The translations under genes and the position numbers were made by a program. From the NCBI RefSeq assembly GCF_037176765.1, contig NC_090022.1, positions 231,257,117-231,321,116 of the forward strand: a DNA stretch of 64,000 nt, in the 5' to 3' direction. How positions within the stretch are numbered: position 1 is the stretch's first letter; each line of letters starts with the position of its first letter. Below the pieces are notes generated by a model that was not told the DNA's origin, did not search any database, and was given only the letters and a program-made list of their open reading frames with translations. This DNA is from Anolis sagrei (taxonomy: Eukaryota; Chordata; Lepidosauria; Squamata; Anolidae). Shown piece after piece: positions 17,110 through 27,600 of the stretch.

Positions 17110-17341
17110 TCTATATAAATAAAAATGTAATGTTCGTTTGTGGGATTAACATAACTGAAAAACCACATTTGGACACAATACACCTCTCAGGAGTGACCAT
17201 CACTCATAAAAACACAGGGAAACATAGCGGAACAGACTTAAAAAGCAAAAAAACAAACATTACAACGCATGCACAAAATCACATATATACACAAGCATAT
17301 GTACAGACTGAGCCACAGCAACGCGTGCAGGAGACGGCTAG
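17110..17341 (+). mobile_element. Non-autonomous Helitron
   Basis: It starts A|TCTATATAAATAAAAATG and ends GACGGCTAG|T, the TC...CTAG termini between host A and T expected of Helitrons. A GC-rich hairpin-like stretch (CCACAGCAACGCGTGCAGG) precedes the 3' end. Internal sequence GTTCGTTTGTGGGATTAACA is typical of reptile copies. Confidence 0.7.
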
Positions 17342-17356
17342 TATATATATATATCT

Positions 17357-17607
17357 GTTGTGTCAGGAGCAACTTGAGAAACTGCAAGTCGCTTCTGGTG
17401 TGAGAGAATTGGCCTTCTGCAAGGACGTTCCCCTTGGGACGCCCGGATGTTTCTGATGTTTTACCATCCTTGTGAGAGGCTTCTCTCATGTCATAGGGAG
17501 CTGGAGCTAACAGAGGGAACTCACCCACGCTCTCCCCGGATTCGAACCTGTGACCTGTCGGTCTTTGGTCATGCCGGCACAGAGGATTAACCACCAAGGA
17601 TAATGGG
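17357..17607 (-). mobile_element. Sauria-type SINE (minus)
   Basis: It begins with the tail TGTCAGGAGCAACTTGAGAA and ends with the tRNA head (GGATTCGAACC as B box, then AGAGGATTAACCACC). It directly follows a TA run after the Helitron. Confidence 0.75.
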
Positions 17608-17608
17608 A

Positions 17609-17935
17609 CTTGAAGTAACTTCACTCATTTCCCGAGATCGCTGCGAACCTCATCCAATGACTGATCAAGACCAAACTTGGCACACAGAGCTCCCATGACC
17701 CATTCTACATCCTGGTGCAGTTTCCAGCAGGATGGACCATGGATGATGGGAATGAAGTACCTCCACTCACTTCCCAAGACTGTTCCAACCCTCATCTAAT
17801 GACCGATCAAGACCAAAGTTGGCACACAGAGCCCCCATGAGCCACTTTACATCCCGGTGCTGTTTGGAGGATGGACAATGGAACTTCAAGTACCTCCACA
17901 CACTTCCCAAGACTTTTCCAACTCTAAGAAGAAGA
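17609..17935. repeat. Tandem repeat, 132-142 bp unit, about 2.3 copies, 5' of HABP4
   Basis: GATCAAGACCAAA...TTGGCACACAGAGC recurs at 17663 and 17805 (142 bp). ACTTCCCAAGAC recurs at about 17769 and 17901 (132 bp). The array ends about 100 bp before the HABP4 CCAAT cluster. Confidence 0.75.
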
Positions 17936-18039
17936 ATCAAAAGACATAACTAATCAGGACTCCTTATTCGGTGGAGACAAGACGGCTCAAATCCGACCAC
18001 TTTTCCTTCGCGAGGTAACCACGTGACGCCATAGACGCT

Positions 18040-18370
18040 CTGCGCTATTGGTCCGCGGCGTGGGAAATTCCATAAGCGCGTTCCGATTGGCCAGTTGAGG
18101 GGGGAAAGAACGCGCGGTGCTGATTGGGCGATGCCCAGGCGTCGCAGGGACGCATTATTGGGTAAGCCCAGCCCCCTGGCAGAAGCGAGGGCGCTGATTG
18201 GTGACGCCTTCCGGCGTGGCCGCGGATTGGCCAGAGCGGCGCGAAGGGGGGCGGGCGCGCGGGCATGGCGTGGTGACTTGGGCCGCGCCGAGGCCGCTCT
18301 CGCCCTTTCTGTCGCAGTCGGGAGCGCGCCAGGCGAGTGACGGCGCCTCCTCCTCCTCCTCACGTCGAGG
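18040..18370 (+). promoter_or_regulatory. HABP4 CpG promoter with six inverted CCAAT boxes
   Basis: ATTGG lies at 18047, 18086, 18123, 18157, 18197 and 18226, spaced 39, 37, 34, 40 and 29 bp, all in one orientation. No TATA box is evident. A CACGTGAC E-box lies at about 18021. The coding start follows at 18371. NF-Y control is inferred from the motif. Confidence 0.6.
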
Positions 18371-18695
18371 ATGATGAAGGGCGCGCTGGCCAGCCCTGTG
18401 GCCCCCGCCGCCATGCAAGAGGCCTTCGGCTGCGCCGTCGCCAACCGCTTCCACCAGCTCCTCGACGACGAGTCCGACCCCTTCGACATCCTCCGCGAGG
18501 CCGAGAGGCGCAAGCAGCAGCAGGGCAAGAAGCGCGAGGAGGCCGCCACTACCACTACTACCGCCGCCGCCCCAGGCGGGGGAAGGAAGGCCGGCCCCGG
18601 AGCAGCGCCCCCGAACGTTAACCCCAATGCGGCCAAGAGGGAGTCCCAGAAGGAGCGCAAGGCCGCCCTGCAGCCGGAGAGCCCCCCCGCGCCTG
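18371..18695 (+). CDS. HABP4: HABP4 exon 1
   Basis: It has two adjacent ATGs (18371, 18374), each with A at -3. It encodes [20 protein letters not shown] and [15 protein letters not shown] Thr run from an ACT/ACC trinucleotide stretch (18548-18565) and an Ala/Gly/Pro-rich linker differ from human. Donor GCGCCTG|GTAGGG. Confidence 0.92.
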
Positions 18696-21600
18696 GTAGG
18701 GAACTCACAAGGGGCGCGTCTGCACTGTGGAATTAGTGAGGTTTGACGCCGCTAGAATCCTGGGGGTTGTGTTTTGGTAGACAAGGCCCAAAGCCTGGTA
18801 AAAAGTAGAACACCATGGTGTCAAACTGCATTAAGACTATGACATAGATTAGGCCTTGGGCCCTCGAGGCGTTTTGGACTTCAACTCCCATCATTCCTCA
18901 CAGCCTCAGGCTCCTTTTTCCCCCTCAGCCGCGAGGGGGAAAAAGAAGGAGCCTGAGGCTGTGAGGAATGATGGGAGTTGAAGTCCAAAACGCCTCGAGG
19001 ACCCAAATCGGCCCATACCCTGATTGTTTAGCATTGAGCCATGGCAGTTCAAAGCTGCACCAATCCCACATCATTGAGGCCCTCCATAGCAGCTTGACAC
19101 CGCTCTGGTTTCAATGATGGGAGTTGCAGTCGGCTGAGGAGCGGCCTGAGCCTCGTGCTCCCCTTCGGGGCCCCTCCCTCCTTCCTTGTGCTGGGCTTCC
19201 GGCCGCGCCTGCGCAGTGAGGAGCGATTGTGGCGTCTGCGGGGGAGTTTCCTCCTCGCTCGCACCCTCCCTCGCCCAGGGCGCGCCTCCTCCAGATGCAC
19301 ACATTTCAACCGCCAGGCCTCAGTGGCATGGAGTCGTGGGAGTTGTAGTTTTACACGGCCTTGTGTGACTTCTCTGCCAAAGAGGGCTAGGGCCTCACCA
19401 AACTGCAACTCGCAAGGTGGAATCAGAGTTGGAAGAGACCTCATGGGCCATCCAGTCCAACCCCCTGCCAAGAAGCAGGAATATTGCATTCAAAGCACCC
19501 CTGACAGATGGCCATCTAGCCTCTGTTTAAAAACCTCCAAAGAAGGAGCCTCCACCACACTCCAGGGCAGAGAGTTCCACTGCTGAATGGCTCTCACAGT
19601 CAGGAAATTCTTCCTCATGTTCAGATGGAATCTCCTTTCCATCACTGTAGATCAGGCATGGGCAAACTTTGGGCCGCGCTCCATGCGGTCATGTAGACTT
19701 CGTCCCTTCCGGTGTTTTGGACTTCAACTTCTACTGGATTTTAGGAATTGTGGGAGTTCAAGTCCAAAACACCAGAAGGGACGAAGTTTGCCCATGCTTG
19801 CTGTAGATGCAGTATTGGTGCGTTTATAGGAGATATTAGGTAAAGTTTTTCCCCTGACGTTAAGTCTAGTCTTGTCTGACTCTGGGGTTTGGTGCTCATC
19901 TCCATTTCTAAGCCGAGCTGGCGTTGTCCATAGACACCTCCAAGGTCATGTGGCCAGCATGACTGCATGGAGTGCTGTTACCTTCCCGCCGGAGTGGTAC
20001 TTACAGATCTACTCACATTTGCATGTTTTTGAACTGCTAGGTTGGCAGAAGCTGGGGCTAACAGCAGAAGCTCACGCCTCTCCCCGGATTTTAAATGGTA
20101 AAATGGTAACATAGTCCTCAGGTTTACTTGGTAGCTCCCCTTATTAGAATCTGCGATCTTTCATTCAGCAAGTTTAGCAGCTCTGCATTTTAACCCACTG
20201 CACCACCAGGGGCTCCATAGGACATATTACATCTTATGTATTACTTTTAGAAAAGCATGCCATTTTAGAGATCATAACCTTTTAGAAAATAGTAATTCAT
20301 AATCTTTTAGAGAAGAGCCAAAACTCCTTTTGAGTAGAATCTTCTCAGGTGGTATACAATGTAATTATTGTATATTGTTGTAATTATTTTATATTGTATA
20401 TTGTATATTATTAATTCTCAGGTGGTATACAATGTAATATAATTATGCAAGGCAATTGGCTTCAGTTGTTAGACTGAACAAACTGTTGTCTCTGATGTGT
20501 TAGGAAAACAGAGACTATACCAGTACATAAAAATAAGTTATTCAGAAATGTATTTCAATGCCCCAAAATATATCTATTCTCTCATAAACAACTTGTTTTA
20601 TGTTATGCACTTTCACAGAATCCGAGTTTGAAGAGACCTCGTAGGCCTTCCATCCTGCCAAAAAGCAGGAAAATGATTCAAAGCTCCCCCTGTCAACAGA
20701 CAAAATAAAGTAGACTTTGGTAAAAATAACATATTTGGTTACTCACAACCTTCATGTGTTCAGCATACACAGGTACACAACTTATCAATCAGTTCTGGAT
20801 ACGTTTGAGATCATTTCTGTGCCATTCAGTCAGAAAATCTCTACAATAAACAGCAGGCAAATATCACAGACTTGCAAAAAATGTTTGCAAGTCTGTGATC
20901 TGAGCAGTTCCAAAGTCTTTAAGAAGTCTATGCTCTGTGCTTTTATCAGAGCAGATAATGTGGTCTGCAGCTCCTCCCCCAACTTCTCAGGAAAAACAGA
21001 GCAAGGAAATAAAGCTGCATGCCAGAACATTCAGTTGGTCCAGCGAGTGGCAGCCAGACTGCTCACCGGGGCGACATACAGGGAACACATCACCCCCCTG
21101 TTGTGTCAGCTCCACTGGCTGCCGGTTCAATTTCGAGCACAATTCAAGGTGCTGGTTTTGACCTACAAAACCCTTTACGGTTCCGGTCCTGTGTATCTGT
21201 CCGAACGTATCTCCCTCTACGTCCCACCCCAGAATTTGAGATCATCCGGGGAGGCCCTGCTCTCGACCCCACCGCTATCACAAGTGAGGCTGGTGGGGAC
21301 AAGGAGCAGGGCCATCTCGGTGGTGGCCCCTCACTTGTGGAACTCACTCTCGGGGGAAATTAGGGCATTAACATCCCTCCTCACCTTCAGGAGGAAGGTA
21401 AAGACGTGGTTGTGGGACCAGGCCTTCGGGCAATCTGACAATTAGATATGGAAACCAGTTGAATAGGACTAAAAGGACTGACAATTGTGGAATTGGTATT
21501 TAAACTATGAGATTGTGAAACGCTGACCGTCAAGGAGGTTTGTATGGATTTTTATTGCTTTTATTGGTTTTATGGTTGTTTTTACCTATAATAATTATTG

Positions 21601-24600
21601 TCTTTATGGTAATTGCTGTTATTGATAGAATTGTTGTTGTTAAATGATGTTATTGTCTTTTGCTGTATGTGATGCGGGCATCGAATTGTGCCTTGCTTTT
21701 GTAAGCCGCCCTGAGTCCCCCCCCCCCCCCCCCGGGTGAGAAGGGCGGGGTAGAAGCAACCGAAATAAACATACATACAACAACTAAGCAACAGGATTAT
21801 AGATAAACAAATTAATAGAGAACACTTGAAGAAGGTTGTAATTTCCAACAGAGACAGTCGGAATAGTAAGCCTGATACACTACACAGATGATATAGTAAT
21901 CTAATAATAAGACTATGTAACACGATTTTTGTTCCTGGGTTATAAATGTCATTTCCTCATTGGTAATGCTGCTACTGCCTTTTTCCTATAGTTTTTGTAC
22001 TGTTACAGAATGCACTTACAGAGTCATGTTTGTACAGTGCATCCACTTGTTTTTACACAAGTGCTTACAAGCTGGAAATTGAATTCATTATCACTTCTAC
22101 TGCTTGAACTGCCTAGCTATTTCAAGTGCAGACTAATTTACTAGATGTTTCTATGCCTGAGGTTATCTTAGGTTTTTCCAGCTTAGTGTTATACTACTGT
22201 CAATATCAACAGCACTTAGGCAATAATTTTCAAAGAAGTAGCTCTGTTTTTTAATTTGCATCTTTCTGGATGATATTACAGTTAGTCCTCCATATTCCTG
22301 GAGTTAGGGATGCACTATCCCCATAAAAGTGAAACAAATTATTTTTTTAAAAAAACTCTTTTTCCTGAGAAAAAATTTGCTAGATGTTGATCATAGAGTT
22401 GCCCCGGAGAACTAGGAGATTCCATATTAATCAAATAATGAATAATTTCATTGGCCAATGCACATTTTGGTGTCTCAAATGTTAACCCTGTTTCTGGGTA
22501 TATTAGACCTGCTGATTTCAAAAATGGAACCAGTATTCACCTATCAGTTTTAGTTTTTGAGATACACATGCCATATACCATCCTCTGCTTGCTCATAAGA
22601 AATCATGATAACTGTATCTAAGAAACTATTGCAGTCTATCCAATGAAGGTTTCTGAAATAGTGCCCCAAATAACCCCAGGAACAGGCCTAAAAACCAAGA
22701 CACAAAGAAAAAAAACCTTTTGTTGTTCTGTGTTAATCCACAAAAGTTAATACTATAAATGTGGAAGTCTGCTTGTACATTCTGTCCTGCTTCTACAACT
22801 ATATGAATGTACTTTACATCTGAGGCTTTAATATCATCCTGTACTGCATCTGAAGAAGTGAGTTTCATCTAAAACTCATTTTAAAATAAAAATAATGTTG
22901 TCTTTAAAGTGCTGTTGTGTTCCGTTTTTATCTCCCCTTCCTTTCCTATGCATTGAAACAAGTTTCCAAAGGGACAGGAACAATGTTCTCTTACCTCTTT
23001 TATAAATGAATTAATGTTAGGTTTTTCTATCATCACAACAACAACAAAAATGTAAGACCTTTTGACAGCTGCCAGACAACAATGCTGCTGTTTTCACATT
23101 TGGGTAGTTGACTTTCTGCCCATTATCTTCATGGGCAAATCTAGGGATTTGTCAGCTTTGTACAGTTCTGATTCTGCCAGATTGTAGCAGCATGTAAACA
23201 TTCAGAGAAGCTGGGGAAAATACAATGGATCTGTACACATATTTGCAACTAAAACACTACTTGAACTTATTATTATGTTATAATATTCATTAGAATATGT
23301 ACATTTTATATGTGCTCAGACAGTGTAGAGATAATACTGTTGTTGTAACTGGTCCTGAAAAGGTGTTTATATACATGGTGGTAGAAGTTTTCCCTGTTTT
23401 AAAGAAATAAATACAACTGCTGTAACATTTTTAATATTGGCCAGTCTCAAGTTTTCCCCCCAGTGAAATCTCATTGTGGTGGAAATTTAGAGGTCTCTTT
23501 TTTGATAAACTTTCCTTAGCGATACACATGTGAGTTCAGTATGGAAATTGTTGTCTATTTCTACTCCCACTAATGTTTCTGATCAAAATTACTATCACTT
23601 ATTCAGGGTTGCCATTAACTTGATCCGCATATACTGCAATCAGCTATTTGTTTTTACAAGGGCATCATCAGTGATATGGAAAAATGTATCTTCTAAATGT
23701 ATATTAATGTAACAATTTTGCTATGCTTCTGCATATGTGCAGGAACTTGACAACATACAAAGAACTTCCATTTACAGAAATAAAATTATTTTAATGGAAT
23801 AAACTGAAAATGTTCTTTTGGCACTCCATAGTTCAGAAGCGAGCTCCAAAAAGAGGAGAACAGCAGGGATGGAATGAAAGCAGAGGTACAGATGTAAAGC
23901 AGGATAAAGCGGAATGGAAACCTTTCAGGGAATACCGTCCTCATGAGACTGAAAGACAAGGAGAGTTAACACTTGAAAGGTAAGTGCTGCTGATGAACAT
24001 GTATAGTAGCCCGTTGAAGGATTGTAAATTTATTGTACAGTCTGCTGTTTAGTTAGCAAGTTCGTTAGATGTTTCCGGGAGATGGTCAGCAGACCCTCCA
24101 GAGTGGCCAGCAAACTTGGTTCTATATTTCAAATGCTTTCCTTCCTTTATAGTTGCTGTGTCAGTGGTTTCCTTTCTGCTGCTGCTGTCTCCTTCAATGT
24201 AACGCATCAGAAAAGTTTATGATCTTTATTTTCAAAACTCATTTTTTGAATCTGGAATTAATTTGTTGAACATACATGGAGTGGAACATTCAGCCACTTT
24301 ACTGAAATGTTGGTCTGCCATTGATAGATTTCCCTTGAATGGAATCAATGAAACCTCTGAATCACTTCCATTTCGGAAGATAACAGTAGCAGAGTAATGT
24401 TTAAGTATTACTCATTGCCTGAAGCAGTTACAGTTTTGATTTGGCGTTTCCACATTTTCAGGAGAAAGTATTAGGCACATGAGGTTAAAATGGAGTTAGA
24501 TGACCCAATGTACTCATGTATAAGTCTTGAAATTACAGCTTTAAAAATCAGCCCAAAACCTGGGTTGACTTACATGTCAGTGGGAGTGCTGTATTATATA

Positions 24601-27600
24601 TTAACTCTTACCAAAAAAGGAACTGTCTCCTCCTTTGAGTAGAAAAGCAAAAGGCAAGAGTTTAGTCCATCTCAGAGGAATCTAACCCCCCTCCAAAAAA
24701 CCCCAAAAAAACAAACCAATCCCCTCTGCACTTTGTTCCGTGGTGCTGCTTCAGGCCTTATACTTGAGGATAACTCCTTTATAAGTTTATTTGGTAGCTG
24801 TTCCATATGATGGTATTTCTAGTGTCTCAGCATGAAGTTGATCTTTCTTTAATCAGAAATAAACTGAAACTAAAGCACATTCTCATTTAGGCCAGTGGAC
24901 CGATTTGATCGGGAAAGGCCAATGCGCGGTCGTGGGGGAGGAAGAGGTGGAATGCGAGGCAGAGGAAGAGGTGGTGGAATGAATAGGACTTTCAATGGCT
25001 TTGATCAAAGAGGGAAACGGGAATTTGACCGGCAGAGTGGAAGCGATAAAACGTAAGTGCTTTGTGTTTGCTCTTTCTATCTTTATATGTATCTTAATAT
25101 ATAGTGCCTTAATAAATGGCACATGTACGTGCCTTAAAAATAACACCTTTCATGGAGAATTGTACAATGTTTAACACATATGCAACTTAATTTTGTGTAG
25201 CAAGTAAAATATCTTGATTTCCATAATGAAGAAAACTAACACAGTTACTGTTTCTGTCTCTAGCGGTGTCCGAGGAGAAGAGAAACGGGGTGGAAGTGGA
25301 CCCCGTAACTGGGGAACAGTTAAGGATGATCTGAGGTATGATGATGTGTTTTAGAGAGTGTCTTCGCTTGTAATTTTGTTAAATCTTATGTGCTGTTCGT
25401 CCCCACCTCAGCACCTTGCACATCTAGATATGAGCCTGTTGTTGCATGCCTTCAACTCGCTTCTGACGTATGGCAAGCCAGTCAAAGGGTTTTCTAGGCA
25501 TAATTGGTTCAGAGAGGTTTAGTCTTGCCTTCCTCTGAGTCTGTGTGTGTGTGACCTGCCGTAAATTATTCAGTGGGTTTCTTGACCAAGCAAGGATTTG
25601 AATCCTAGTCTTCCAGTGTCTTAGTGTAAAACTGCATCTATTACACCAGGCATGGGCAAACTACAGCCCTTCGGGTGTTTTGGACTTCAATTGTGAGAGT
25701 TGAAGTCCAAGATACCTAGAGAGCCGAAGTTTGCCCATGCCTTTATTATACCAAGTGGTAGCCCACTCTTGTTTCCATGTATGTTCCAAGCTTAAGGTGG
25801 CCTTTACTAAAGACAGAGAACTATCGACTTATGAGCTGGACTTGTTACAGTAACCCCTGCAGAAGAAATCTTCCACAGAGATCTTTGCTTCTATCTGAAT
25901 CTTGGTTTAAGATTGTGAGCAAGAAACTAGCTTTTGTAACTTGTAAGCACCATTGTCCATTATATAGGGTTTATTCAAAAACAAATGTTATTTTAAATTT
26001 AATTAAAGATCCAAACCCTTGTGAAAATGGGACATTGCTTAATGGTAAAGTACATGTCTCCCATATCTGAGTCCCTAAGACTAATTCTCAGAGAGATGAG
26101 TGCGGAAGACCTCTGCCAAGACCCTGCAGAGGGACTGGCTGAGAGGCAAGAATTTGTGTATTCCTGGGAAGCTGGAATTGTTAGTGTTTCTGCAGAAGCT
26201 TTACTTCTTGCTGTGTTAGTCAAATATATGTGCCAAATTGAAACCAATGAAAGTATCTGAATGCTTGTATTGACACATGCTTCTGGCTTTGTGCTGGAAA
26301 ACAAGGGGGCAGAATAGAAAAGGGTATTTTGGGTTTTCATTAACATGTTTTTAGGATATCAGTTAACTTATTGTGTAATAGTTTTTCTGCCATTCAGCAG
26401 ATAAATGCAGTGCATGAGTTACAGAGCTAATCCCTTGAGCCACACGCTAATTATGGTGTTTGTTCTGAGCAGCCCATACAGGTTAATCTGCATGTTATGG
26501 TATCTGTTTTTTAGTGTTTTTACTGAATGGGTGTATTAATGTTTTACAGTGAGCTGGAACAGACTGCTCCTATGGAAGAGACTGCTGAGACAGAAGAGAA
26601 CCCAGCAGCACCTGAGGGAGAAGCTCCAACCAAGTATGTGCTTGTTTTGAATAGTTTGCTGCTTTTGCTCCTTATGTCACCATTAGAAAACCTACTCAGG
26701 TTAGATCTGGGTGCCTTAACTATCTAAAATCAGGGGGGAAAACCAGGAAAATAGCATCAATCCTTGTGTGCATTGCTACAAAATATTCCACTCTTTGACT
26801 AGCACTCTGATCCCCAGGAGATGCCAAGCTGTGGTTTTTACTGATCGTGTACTTTAATATATCAGGTCAACTCAACATGTGATACATGCTGTCAAGCAAC
26901 TTGCAAACAAGCTCATTTCTTCAGCTCTTGTCAGACTATAAAAACGCTTTACTTAGCATGTTACGCTTGATTTTGTGAGTCACTAATGGGACAGGCCTGT
27001 TTTCCTTATGGGAAGTTTGGGAAACCTTTGAACTTGTTCCAGAGCTTTTGATTTAATCTTTTCTCTGGGAGCTGCACAAAAGCTTTTGGGATGTTCTGAT
27101 AATTGATTGCACAGAATCCTAATTGTTGCTATGAGCACTACACATTATATATTTTTGTTGTGCAAATTTGTTGTAAGTTGGGGCTTCTCTTTATGCTGCA
27201 AGTATACATTCAGAGATTTGGATATTACATGGCACGATACAAGGTCATACAGTAGAGTCTCGCTTATCCAACCTTTGCTCATCCAACGTTCTGTATTATC
27301 CAGCGCAGTCTGCCTTCCCGGATCCACAACTGTTTCAATACATTGCAATGTTTCGGTGTTAGATTCATAAATACAGTAATTACTACATTATGTTACTGTG
27401 TATCGAATTGCTTTTTCTGTCAATTAGATGTAAAACATGATGTTTTGGTGCTTAATTTGTAAATTCATAACATGATTTGACGTTTAATAGGCTTTTCCTT
27501 AATCCCTCCTTATTATCCAACATTTTTGCTTATCCAACATTCCGCTGGGTCATCTATGTTGAATAAGCAAGACTCTATTTTACCATGTAATATATAAGAC

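Noticed and set aside
17950-18708. 252-codon minus-strand frame antisense to HABP4 exon 1
   Set aside because: An antisense shadow in CpG-rich DNA, with no known domain and no splice support.
20717-21445. 242-codon open frame as a host gene
   Set aside because: From about 20995 onward it is the C-terminal part of an L2 LINE ORF; upstream codons are unrelated intron sequence read in frame by chance.
21760-23230. Possible hidden exons of HABP4 between exons 1 and 2
   Set aside because: Exon 1 joins exon 2 in correct phase with conserved residues on both sides, so nothing is missing.
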